This document shows positions 1 through 5,731 of a stretch of 34,679 nt of DNA, piece by piece. Origin of the DNA: an uncultured Erysipelotrichaceae bacterium. GTDB lineage: Bacteria; Bacillota_I; Bacilli_A; RF39; UBA660. The DNA is taken from NCBI GenBank assembly GCA_902778125.1, contig CACYWH010000008.1:1-34679 (forward strand), read 5' to 3'. Each line of letters begins with the position of its first letter. Within the stretch, counting starts at the first letter, position 1. The position numbers and the translations under genes are program-made. Under the pieces are notes generated by a model. That model was not told the origin of the DNA. It did not search any database and worked only from the letters and a program-made list of their open reading frames with translations.

Positions 1-99
1 GCACATCTAGTTTAAAAACATATCAATATGAAGTTGTTATATGCCCAATGGTAGATACTAGTGCAAAAACATCTTTTAGATATTTTGCTCAAAATTGTT
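1..99. repeat. 99-bp terminal direct repeat, left copy
   Basis: Bases 1-99 are identical to 34581-34679. A reading frame continues without interruption through the join, so the simplest reading is a circular or circularly permuted genome whose assembly ends overlap. The odd length of 99 fits an assembler k-mer overlap better than a biological terminal repeat. The unique length is then 34,580 bp. Confidence 0.95.
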
Positions 100-425
100 A
101 TAAATTATTACAAATACCATTATTAGATACTAGTAATGTTACTAATATGGCAAATGCTTTTAATGGTTGCTATTCTTTAACAACAATTCCTGCTTTAAAT
201 ACTAGTAAAGTAACAAATGTTTCAAGTATGTTTAATAATTGCTATTGTTTAAGTGATGAAAGCCTTAATAATATATTAGCAATGTGTATAAATGCAACTT
301 CTTATACTGGAACAAAAACACTTGCAAATATAGGCATAAGTTCAACATATTATTCAGTAGAAAAGATACAAGCACTATCAAATTATCAAGCATTTATAGA
401 CGCAGGTTGGACTATTGGTTATTAA
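1..425 (+). CDS. BspA-like/DUF285 repeat protein, 3' part (gene crosses the circle join)
   Basis: This is the C-terminal part of a gene that starts at 34430 and runs across the assembly join. The whole product is 191 aa. It carries about three repeats of roughly 24 residues built on D/N-T-S-x-V-T-N-x-x-x-x-F-x-x-C-Y-x-L, the signature of DUF285/BspA-type leucine-rich-like surface repeats, followed by a distinct C-terminal segment ending in GWTIGY. The N-terminus has a tag shared with the upstream LamG-like gene. It lies directly before the endolysin and after the tail and holin genes, so a virion surface or host-binding role is inferred. The internal ATG at 48 is in frame but has no ribosome site and is not the true start. 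Confidence 0.8.
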   Translation, partial: TSSLKTYQYEVVICPMVDTSAKTSFRYFAQNCYKLLQIPLLDTSNVTNMANAFNGCYSLTTIPALNTSKVTNVSSMFNNCYCLSDESLNNILAMCINATSYTGTKTLANIGISSTYYSVEKIQALSNYQAFIDAGWTIGY

Positions 426-439
426 GGAGGAAAATTAAT

Positions 440-1495
440 ATGTTAAAAGGAATAGATGTTTCAAGTCATAACGGTGATATTAATTGGGGTGCGGTTAAAT
501 CACAAATAGATTTTGCTATAATTAGACTTGGTTATGGAGATAATGTAGAAAGACAAGATGATAGTTATTTTATTAAAAATGTCAATGGGTGTATTGATAA
601 TGGAATACCTTTTGGAGTTTATATTTATAGCTATGCTTTAAATCTAGGTGGAAATGAAAGTATACAAAGTGAAATTGACCATACTAAAAGAATGTTATCT
701 AAAATATCACAAAAACCTTTTTGTGTTTATATAGACATGGAAGATGATGGCACAATTAAATTAGGTAAAACAATGCTAACTAATTTTGCTTTAGAATTTT
801 GTAAACAAATAGCACAAGCTGGATATAGAGCAGGTGTATATGCTAATGAAAATTGGTTTAGAAATTATTTGCAAGTATCTACAATAGCAAGTTATGGTTA
901 TTCAATTTGGTGTGCAAAATATAGTACTAATAAGCCAAATATAACTTCTAATTATGATATATGGCAATATACATCAGAAGGAAGATTAAATGGCATAAAT
1001 ACAGTGGTAGACATGAATAATATGATAAAAGATATTAGAAATGTTACACCACAACCAACACCTACTAATTTTCAAATAATTTATCAAACTTGGGATGATG
1101 TTAAAAACAAATGGCTTTCAAATGTAATAAATGACTCTGATTATGCTGGAATATATGGACATGATGTTTGTTGTGTATATGCAAATGCTAATATTGGCAA
1201 TGTTTATTATAAAGTAAGTTATGTTAGTTATAAACAGGATGAAAATGGTAATTGGGTTTATTCAAAAAGTAAATGGCTTCCAGAAGTTAAAAACAGAAAT
1301 GATTATGCTGGGCTATATAATAAGCCAATAGATGGCTTTATGATTAAATCAGATACTAAGCAATTGATGTATAGAGTACATTTAAGAAAACAAAAACGTT
1401 GGTTACCATGGGTAACTGGTTATAATACAAAAGATAGTAACAATGGCTATGCTGGTATAATAGGACAAGAAATAGACGCAATCCAAATTAAGTGA
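440..1495 (+). CDS. Endolysin: GH25 lysozyme with ChW-like wall-binding repeats
   Basis: Product of 351 aa predicted to hydrolyse peptidoglycan glycan strands at the end of the lytic cycle. Residues 1-200 are a GH25 domain: N-terminal GIDVSSHNG (Asp6), central YIDME (Asp99, Glu101) and VVDMN (Asp191) match the family's acidic active-site positions. A P-Q-P-T-P-T linker (about 204-209) leads to a C-terminal region with repeated W-L-P and Y-A-G-x-x-G segments ending MYRVHLRKQ..GIIGQEIDAIQIK, which resembles clostridial hydrophobic (ChW) repeats. The start at 440 is chosen because TAAGGAGG lies 8-9 bases upstream; a longer frame to 284 has no ribosome site. There is no signal peptide, so export would depend on the holin. 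Confidence 0.93.
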   Translation: MLKGIDVSSHNGDINWGAVKSQIDFAIIRLGYGDNVERQDDSYFIKNVNGCIDNGIPFGVYIYSYALNLGGNESIQSEIDHTKRMLSKISQKPFCVYIDMEDDGTIKLGKTMLTNFALEFCKQIAQAGYRAGVYANENWFRNYLQVSTIASYGYSIWCAKYSTNKPNITSNYDIWQYTSEGRLNGINTVVDMNNMIKDIRNVTPQPTPTNFQIIYQTWDDVKNKWLSNVINDSDYAGIYGHDVCCVYANANIGNVYYKVSYVSYKQDENGNWVYSKSKWLPEVKNRNDYAGLYNKPIDGFMIKSDTKQLMYRVHLRKQKRWLPWVTGYNTKDSNNGYAGIIGQEIDAIQIK

Positions 1496-1785
1496 ATAAA
1501 AACAGAAATAACTCTAAACAAATAAAGCAACAATTATTTTTACAATGTGGTAAGGTAGATATGTACAATATGAAAAAGTACAAAGGTTGTGTATTACAAT
1601 TACACCACGATCCACCTTATCGCTTAACTCACCATACAATATATGAAGAAAGCTATTTATTGTCTGCAGATACTCACCTAGAGTTACATTACATAGAACA
1701 ACACGATATAGAAGAATATAATAGACGCATGGATATTATAAGAGAAAACAAAAAGATATTAGAAAAGAAAAGGACTAGAGAATAA
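1492..1785 (+). CDS. Small HNH-like protein
   Basis: A 97-aa frame starting with GTG that overlaps the endolysin stop. It is rich in His: LHHDPPYRLTHHT, then SADTHLELHY about 20 residues later. The spacing resembles the His-His/Asn/His layout of small HNH nucleases that lie beside phage packaging or lysis genes. The Cys pairs of zinc-stabilised HNH proteins are absent. An alternative start is the ATG at 1561, behind AAGGT, which gives 74 aa and keeps the His-rich core. It ends within a bidirectional terminator, 2 bp from the convergent gene. The HNH assignment is by pattern only. Confidence 0.55.
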   Translation: MNKNRNNSKQIKQQLFLQCGKVDMYNMKKYKGCVLQLHHDPPYRLTHHTIYEESYLLSADTHLELHYIEQHDIEEYNRRMDIIRENKKILEKKRTRE

Positions 1786-1799
1786 TCTAATCCTTTTTT
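1769..1799. terminator. Bidirectional intrinsic terminator between convergent genes
   Basis: Stem AAAGGACTAGA (1769-1779) pairs with TCTAATCCTTT (1786-1796) with one mismatch and a six-base loop. T6 follows on the plus strand. On the minus strand the stem runs into CTTTTCTTTT. The stop codons of both convergent genes lie inside it. It should end late/lysis transcription and the leftward HNH transcript. Confidence 0.8.
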
Positions 1800-2245
1800 A
1801 AGTAGTCAATAATAAATTCTTTCATATATAATTCATAAGAATATTTGCTTATAAATATAGTTTCTGCTAATCTTTTATAATACAAGTCTAATTCCCTATC
1901 ATTATGCACCGAAAATTTGCCTTGTGTGTGGTGATTTAGGCACAGAGGTATAATCATACCATACTTAATAGAAACGTGCCTGTATGCTCCATAAAACACC
2001 TCGTGGAGGGCTTCTTTTTTTCGACCGCAGATTATACAATGCTCCAAGTCATTAGTAATAATACTAAACCTAGATGAATCAGCTTTTTTGTGTCTAGTAG
2101 TTTGCTTTTTTAATTTATATATTTTCCTCTCTTTGTATTGTGCGTTTTTACAACTGAAACATTCTGATAATCTTATCTCTGTATTTAATAATTTACAAAA
2201 TGGTTTTCCTTTTCTTTTTTTCAGATTTATACAGTAATTATTCAT
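1787..2245 (-). CDS. HNH endonuclease-like protein
   Basis: Product of 152 aa. The N-terminus has scattered Cys (C5, C17, C29, C32). The C-terminal half has CIICG, then LHEVFYG, then IPLCLNHHTQGKFSVHND, which is the C-x2-C / H / C-x2-H-H layout of phage HNH proteins. Such proteins are usually nicking or double-strand nucleases, and some act in packaging or recombination. The start is well defined by GAAGGAGG, 7 bases before ATG on the minus strand. It is the last gene of the leftward lysogeny block, beyond the integrase and candidate attP, so it may be expressed from the prophage. Its substrate is unknown. Confidence 0.65.
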   Translation of the reverse strand: MNNYCINLKKRKGKPFCKLLNTEIRLSECFSCKNAQYKERKIYKLKKQTTRHKKADSSRFSIITNDLEHCIICGRKKEALHEVFYGAYRHVSIKYGMIIPLCLNHHTQGKFSVHNDRELDLYYKRLAETIFISKYSYELYMKEFIIDYLKKD

Positions 2246-2332
2246 TGTAAATCCTCCTTCAAAAATTACTCCAAAATTACTCCGAACTACCTAAAATGAG
2301 TGTAAAAATTAGAGTAAAATTATAAAAAAGGG

Positions 2333-2361
2333 TTGCAAAATCATTAAAAATACTATAAAAT
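2333..2361 (+). promoter_or_regulatory. Possible rightward promoter inside the attP region
   Basis: TTGCAA (2333-2338), 17 bases, then TAAAAT (2356-2361). A transcript from here would be about 80 nt and end at the hairpin at 2412-2447. The promoter match is moderate, and AT-rich DNA gives such matches by chance. Confidence 0.35.
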
Positions 2362-2411
2362 GTATCTTGTGATGTGAGGAGTTAAGTCCGCACTGGTCAC
2401 CAATGAAGTTT

Positions 2412-2447
2412 AACAATCCTTTGTTTTACAAGGGTTGTTTTATTTTT
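2412..2447 (+). terminator. Rightward intrinsic terminator in the attP region
   Basis: AACAATCCTT (2412-2421) pairs with AAGGGTTGTT (2430-2439) over 10 bp with one G-T pair, loop of 8, followed by TTTATTTTT. No protein gene on the plus strand precedes it. It may be the terminator of a host gene whose 3' end was captured in attP, or of a short RNA. Confidence 0.65.
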
Positions 2448-2472
2448 ACTCTAAAAATTACTCCGACTTTAG

Positions 2473-3645
2473 TTAAAAATTAAGGTATTTGTCTGATACC
2501 TGAGCTATTTCACTTTTTATTTGTGTATCTAAATGACCATATTGATCTACTGTAGTAGAATATTTGCTATGTCCTAATCTTTTGCTAATATGATATAATT
2601 CTTTTCCCTCAGACATCATTAAAGCAACGTATGTGTGTCTTAAATCGTATGGTCTTATTTTAGGTACTCCAGCTTTATTTATAAACTCATAAAAGTATTT
2701 TCTTAATGCTGAATCTGAGTATGGTTTTTTCAATTCATAATTATACAATATGAAGTCATTTTCTCCAACCTCGTATATTGTGTTTTTTTCTATGAAATTA
2801 CGGTAGTTGTCTATTTCTTTGATAACTGTATCAGTTATCTCTAAATCTCTTTCAGATGGACTTGTTTTCATGTTTCCAAGGTAGTCTTTAGTATTAGGGT
2901 TATAATCTATAGAATGTCTTAATTGTATTGTCTTGTGGTTTCTGTTGATAGATGAGTATTTAATAGCTCTAGTTTCTCCTACACGATCACCTAAAGAAAT
3001 CTCTATAAATGTAAATATCTTAATTCTATAAGCCCATAATCTATATTCTCTATCTAGTGTTTCATTTTCAATTGTTTCTTGTAATGTAAATAAGAATTGA
3101 GATAGATTATCTGGAGACCAAAACTTCATAATATTTTTTTCTACTTTGTATCTTTTTAAATAAGTTGCTGGTGATTTGTAAATATATTTGTTTTCCACCA
3201 ACCAATTAAAAAAAGCTTTTAAATCTTTAATAAGAGTGTTTTTTTCTTTTAGTGTAGTATCTTCTTTTTCAATATATTGTCTTAAATCATCCTCGGTTAT
3301 TTTAGTTATTGGTTTCTTGAACTTATTTTTAAAATGTTTAGTATATTCTTTTTCTTTTCTAACTAGGGTGTTGTATGCTAATCTTTTTATGTTTTGACAA
3401 TCATTTACATATTTAAGCCACATTTCATCAAAAGTTTGTTTGTTACTAATCTCAACTTTCTTTTTCTCTTTAACATTAGGATTTATTGCTATTGATTTAG
3501 CAACTTCTATATCAAATATTTTATTGCCTAATCTATCTCTTGAAATAGTTGTCTTAGGTTGTTTTATCTGAATAAGATAGTTTTTATTTTTCTTGTGCCT
3601 ATAAATATTTTGATACCTAGTTTTTTCATATATGTTTAAATTCAT
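2473..3645 (-). CDS. int: Tyrosine site-specific integrase
   Basis: Product of 390 aa that should catalyse attP x attB recombination. The N-terminal arm-binding and SAM-like core-binding regions occupy about residues 1-175, and the catalytic domain follows. Visible active-site residues are Arg221 (LGDRVGETRA), Arg336 (PYDLRHTY), His359 (RLGHSKYS) and nucleophile Tyr369 (VDQYGHL). The first His of the usual H-x-x-R motif is Tyr333 here, as in some Gram-positive phage integrases. The start at 3645 is preceded by AAAGGAGG at good spacing; a longer frame to 3696 lacks a ribosome site. It lies between the candidate attP and the repressor, the classic arrangement. Confidence 0.95.
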   Translation of the reverse strand: MNLNIYEKTRYQNIYRHKKNKNYLIQIKQPKTTISRDRLGNKIFDIEVAKSIAINPNVKEKKKVEISNKQTFDEMWLKYVNDCQNIKRLAYNTLVRKEKEYTKHFKNKFKKPITKITEDDLRQYIEKEDTTLKEKNTLIKDLKAFFNWLVENKYIYKSPATYLKRYKVEKNIMKFWSPDNLSQFLFTLQETIENETLDREYRLWAYRIKIFTFIEISLGDRVGETRAIKYSSINRNHKTIQLRHSIDYNPNTKDYLGNMKTSPSERDLEITDTVIKEIDNYRNFIEKNTIYEVGENDFILYNYELKKPYSDSALRKYFYEFINKAGVPKIRPYDLRHTYVALMMSEGKELYHISKRLGHSKYSTTVDQYGHLDTQIKSEIAQVSDKYLNF

Positions 3646-3729
3646 ATTAACCTCCTTTACAAATATTTTTAATTGTAGTAAAATTAAAGTACACAAAAAC
3701 GATATTACTCAACTCATATTTTTGTGTAT

Positions 3730-3754
3730 GACTAGATTGCCGTCTAGTCTTTTT
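3730..3754 (+). terminator. Hairpin with plus-strand T tract between int and the 49-aa gene
   Basis: GACTAGA (3730-3736) and TCTAGTC (3743-3749) form a perfect 7-bp stem with loop TTGCCG, followed by TTTTTA on the plus strand. The flanking genes run on the minus strand, where no T tract follows the stem. It would therefore stop antisense transcription, or act as a processing hairpin in the leftward mRNA. Confidence 0.6.
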
Positions 3755-3902
3755 ATTTCAAACCTAAAGATTTAGCAATAATGCTATTTCTTTTTCTTTT
3801 TCTACCACTTTTAGTCATTGGTATACCAGTAGCTTTTGATATTTTAGTTTTAGCATTAGATATACCTAATACTCTTTTCATTGAAAAACCTGTTTTTAAC
3901 AT
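3753..3902 (-). CDS. Small basic protein of the lysogeny block
   Basis: A 49-aa product, very rich in Lys, Arg and Ser, containing KRVLGISNAKTKISKATGIP and TKSGRKRKR. A GAGGGG ribosome site precedes the ATG at 3902. Small proteins with a K-x-x-x-G-I-P-x-T-K-S-G-R segment recur in Firmicutes prophages, but I know of no function. The charge suggests nucleic-acid or ribosome binding. It lies between the glycine-zipper gene and int and is probably co-transcribed with the repressor, hence available in the lysogen. Confidence 0.7.
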   Translation of the reverse strand: MLKTGFSMKRVLGISNAKTKISKATGIPMTKSGRKRKRNSIIAKSLGLK

Positions 3903-3914
3903 AATTATTCCCCT

Positions 3915-4187
3915 CTATTTATTTAAAAATTGTATATAAGTATTATAGATTAAACTTCCTTTTTTTACTGTTTGTGTGTCTTGTGTACCATCATTATATT
4001 TTACTAAAAATGTTATCATTGATTTATTTTTGTTTTTACCGCTTAACCCCCCTGCTAATGCACCAACACCACCAAACAATGCACCGCCAACTGCTCCTCT
4101 AATAAATGAGCTGCTAGCACTTTTTCTACTATCTGTATAACTATCTAATATTTCAGTTGATACAATTTTTCTGTTAAAAATACTCAT
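3915..4187 (-). CDS. Glycine-zipper protein, possible superinfection exclusion factor
   Basis: Product of 90 aa. Residues 28-49 contain RGAVGGALFGGVGALAGGLSG, a glycine-zipper membrane or oligomerisation segment. It is flanked by a polar N-terminus and a C-terminal half of about 40 residues (MITFLVKYNDGTQDTQTV) that looks like a small beta domain. There is no cleavable signal peptide. It is encoded immediately after the repressor (10-bp gap) with its own AAAGGAGG, so it is probably made in lysogens. Membrane proteins in this position are often lysogenic conversion or superinfection exclusion proteins; that role is inferred from context only. Confidence 0.65.
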   Translation of the reverse strand: MSIFNRKIVSTEILDSYTDSRKSASSSFIRGAVGGALFGGVGALAGGLSGKNKNKSMITFLVKYNDGTQDTQTVKKGSLIYNTYIQFLNK

Positions 4188-4197
4188 ATATCCTCCT

Positions 4198-4848
4198 TTA
4201 TAATTTAGTTCTTTTTTCTCTTGCTATTCCTATTATTCTAATAGGTAAATTTGCTATATCATCATTACTATACATCATCATTTCATATCTTGCTGTATTG
4301 TATGGAACAAGTGTGATTCCACTATCACTCAATAAAACCTTTTTAAATGTTGCATCATCCCCATTTACCATAACCGCACAATCTTTTCCGTTATACGTTT
4401 CTTTATCTTCATTCTGCTCGAATATTACTATGTCTCCTTCTTGATATTTAGGAAACATACTATCTCCACTAATTTTCAAACCATAAAATTTTTTACCACC
4501 AGCAGTCCATTTTTTAGGTATTTCAACATATTCTAATATTTCTTGTTGAGCTTCTATTGGTATTCCTGCTTTAATTGTTCCTAATACTGGTATTTGGATC
4601 GTGTCATCTGATATATCTATTAATTCACCATTATCAAAGGTAGTGGGTGGAAAAAAGTCATTTATAGATACATTAAAATATTCAGCTAAATCGAACAAAA
4701 TATCATTTCCTGTTTTTCGCTGACCTAATTCATATCTTGAGATGGTCTGTGATGTTGTATTTAAAAATTCAGCTAGTTCTTCTTGGCCAATGTTTTTTCT
4801 GGTTCTAAATTCTTTTATTTTAGAACCAATATATTTATTTACATCCAT
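4198..4848 (-). CDS. CI-type repressor, XRE HTH plus S24/LexA-like peptidase
   Basis: Product of 216 aa that should maintain lysogeny by binding the operators in the adjacent divergent promoter region. Residues 1-66 are an XRE-type HTH (IGQEELAEFLNTTSQTISRYE). Residues 88-97 hold LGTIKAGIPI with the Ala94-Gly95 bond typical of self-cleavage. The catalytic pair is Ser130 (SGDSM) and a Lys at 169 (ATFKK). This layout predicts RecA-stimulated autocleavage and induction by DNA damage. The start is fixed by AAAGGAGG upstream. Expression should come from the minus-strand promoter at 4868-4898, which overlaps an operator half-site, so autoregulation is likely. Confidence 0.95.
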   Translation of the reverse strand: MDVNKYIGSKIKEFRTRKNIGQEELAEFLNTTSQTISRYELGQRKTGNDILFDLAEYFNVSINDFFPPTTFDNGELIDISDDTIQIPVLGTIKAGIPIEAQQEILEYVEIPKKWTAGGKKFYGLKISGDSMFPKYQEGDIVIFEQNEDKETYNGKDCAVMVNGDDATFKKVLLSDSGITLVPYNTARYEMMMYSNDDIANLPIRIIGIAREKRTKL

Positions 4849-4867
4849 ATTTCCTCCTTTCCCCTTA

Positions 4868-4898
4868 ATTATAACATATTTTCACCAAAACGGAACAA
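4868..4898 (-). promoter_or_regulatory. PRM-type promoter for the repressor
   Basis: On the minus strand TATAAT (4868-4873) is preceded by TGT, an extended -10. Candidate -35 elements are TTCCGT (4890-4895, 16-bp spacer) or TTGTTC (4893-4898, 19-bp spacer). The operator-like sequence at 4882-4896 lies in this promoter. Confidence 0.7.
4882..4896. promoter_or_regulatory. Operator half-site in the repressor promoter
   Basis: TCACCAAAACGGAAC keeps the left arm and centre of the palindrome TCACCA-AAA-TGGTGA found at 4934 and 5177, but the right arm has diverged. It is a likely weaker site for repressor autoregulation. A further half-site TTTTGGT lies at 4918-4924. Confidence 0.5.
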
Positions 4899-4925
4899 AA
4901 AAGTTAAAAAAATGAAATTTTGGTA

Positions 4926-4954
4926 TTGACTATTCACCAAAATGGTGATACAAT
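4926..4954 (+). promoter_or_regulatory. PR-type early promoter with operator in its spacer
   Basis: TTGACT (4926-4931), exactly 17 bases, then TACAAT (4949-4954). The perfect palindrome TCACCA-AAA-TGGTGA (4934-4948) fills the spacer up to the -10, so bound repressor would exclude RNA polymerase. It drives cro and the early operon. Confidence 0.88.
4934..4948. promoter_or_regulatory. Repressor/Cro operator, perfect palindrome
   Basis: TCACCA and TGGTGA arms around AAA. The identical 15-mer recurs at 5177-5191. It lies between the -35 and -10 of the early promoter, within the intergenic region of two divergent HTH genes. Confidence 0.85.
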
Positions 4955-4985
4955 GAATATGTCATTAGGAAAGAGGTGATAAAAA

Positions 4986-5213
4986 ATGCAAGAAAAATTA
5001 ATTATTTTGAGAAAGAAAAACAAGATTAATCAAGAGACATTAGCAAAATTAATTAATGTTACACCTAAGCAATATGGCTTAAAAGAAAGAGGTGATGCAA
5101 TTTTTAATGGTGATGAGATGTTTTTAATAGCAGAGTATTTCGGTATGAAAATTGATGATATTTTTTTACCTAGCAATCACCAAAATGGTGAGTTAAATAT
5201 TTCGCTTGGTTAG
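4986..5213 (+). CDS. Cro-like HTH regulator
   Basis: Product of 75 aa consisting almost entirely of one XRE-type HTH (INQETLAKLINVTPKQYGLKERG). It is the first gene rightward of the early promoter and diverges from the repressor, so a Cro-like role in committing to lytic growth is inferred. AAAGAGG precedes the ATG. Its C-terminal coding region contains a second perfect copy of the operator (5177-5191, encoding the HQNGE segment), so protein and operator sequences overlap. Confidence 0.85.
   Translation: MQEKLIILRKKNKINQETLAKLINVTPKQYGLKERGDAIFNGDEMFLIAEYFGMKIDDIFLPSNHQNGELNISLG
5177..5191. promoter_or_regulatory. Second operator copy inside cro
   Basis: An exact copy of the 15-bp palindrome at 4934-4948, located 243 bp downstream within the 3' end of the Cro-like gene. 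It is a candidate roadblock or looping partner for repressor bound at the early promoter. Confidence 0.7.
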
Positions 5214-5222
5214 GAGGTTTAA

Positions 5223-5420
5223 ATGGAAAAGTTTTATTACAATTACAAGGATGTTATTGATATAACAGGATGTAGTCAATCTCTAGCATATAGCATTATA
5301 CGAAAGCTAAGAGAAAGTTTTAAAGAAAAATACCCTGAAGCAATTACGATCCAGGGTAAGATACCAAAATGGTATTTTGAAGAAATAATGAAAGTCAAAA
5401 GAGTAGAAAGGAATGATTAA
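5223..5420 (+). CDS. Small HTH protein (excisionase/regulator type)
   Basis: Product of 65 aa with N-terminal YKDVIDITGCSQSLAYSIIRKLRE, a MerR/excisionase-like HTH, and KIPKWYFEEIMKV, a motif common in small phage DNA-binding proteins of the early operon. TTAGGAGG lies just upstream of the ATG, and the gene starts 9 bp after cro. It may act as recombination directionality factor for the integrase or as a transcriptional regulator; the sequence alone does not decide. Confidence 0.65.
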   Translation: MEKFYYNYKDVIDITGCSQSLAYSIIRKLRESFKEKYPEAITIQGKIPKWYFEEIMKVKRVERND

Positions 5421-5422
5421 AA

Positions 5423-5611
5423 ATGAAGATTAAATGGGGAAATGTGATATTACTAGCAATATTTATGTTAAATGTTTTGAACTTAGGATATGTATTTATA
5501 ACACTATGTACTAGCTTAGCAAGTCTAACTTGGTATGGAGTAGTTGAAACTATCTTATCACTCTTTGTAGCTAGTTTTATAGGTGAATACTTAAATGAAG
5601 AAATGCAATAA
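5423..5611 (+). CDS. Small two-helix membrane protein
   Basis: Product of 62 aa. Residues 8-31 (VILLAIFMLNVLNLGYVFITLC) and 38-54 (GVVETILSLFVASFIGE) are hydrophobic, giving two predicted membrane helices and an acidic tail. It follows the HTH gene by 2 bp, so it is co-transcribed early. I recognise no family. Confidence 0.6.
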   Translation: MKIKWGNVILLAIFMLNVLNLGYVFITLCTSLASLTWYGVVETILSLFVASFIGEYLNEEMQ

Positions 5612-5645
5612 AAAAGATTTATCAGTTTGTGCGAACCAATAAATC
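5611..5645 (-). terminator. Minus-strand intrinsic terminator
   Basis: GATTTAT (5616-5622) and ATAAATC (5639-5645) form a perfect 7-bp stem with further inner pairing. Read on the minus strand the stem is followed by TTTTTT. No minus-strand gene lies upstream, so it would cut antisense transcripts entering the early promoter region. Confidence 0.5.
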
Positions 5646-5664
5646 AAATGCAAATCAAAACAAT

Positions 5665-5692
5665 TTACTCTTAAAGTATAACATAAGAGTAA
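5665..5692. promoter_or_regulatory. Perfect inverted repeat upstream of the replication gene
   Basis: TTACTCTTA (5665-5673) and TAAGAGTAA (5684-5692) are perfect 9-bp arms around a 10-base AT loop, in the 120-bp gap before the replication organizer. There is no T tract, so a protein-binding site or mRNA structure is more likely than a terminator. Confidence 0.5.
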
Positions 5693-5731
5693 CTAAATTG
5701 CAAGGGTAATGGTTGAGTAGAAAGGCAAATG

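Larger units (their letters stand above)
2261..2468. other. attP: Candidate phage attachment site (attP) region
   Basis: About 200 non-coding bases next to the 3' end of the integrase hold repeated arm-like motifs. AAATTACTCC occurs ending at 2272, 2284 and 2464; TTACTCTAA occurs near 2446; its inverse TTAGAGTAA lies near 2308. These flank a core containing the near-palindrome GGAGTTAAGTCC (2378-2389) and TGGTCACCA (2394-2402). Direct and inverted arm repeats flanking a core is the usual plan of tyrosine-integrase attP sites. The crossover bases cannot be fixed without a host attB. Confidence 0.6.

Noticed and set aside
284-439. Longer endolysin start
   Set aside because: The region overlaps the BspA-like gene in another frame and has no ribosome site; GIDVSSHNG starts properly at 440.
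2371-2402. tRNA 3' end or tRNA gene in the attP region (sequence ending in ACCA)
   Set aside because: The T-loop consensus T-T-C-R-A is absent, the expected T-stem and acceptor pairing fail, and no anticodon arm lies upstream. The ACCA may be chance.
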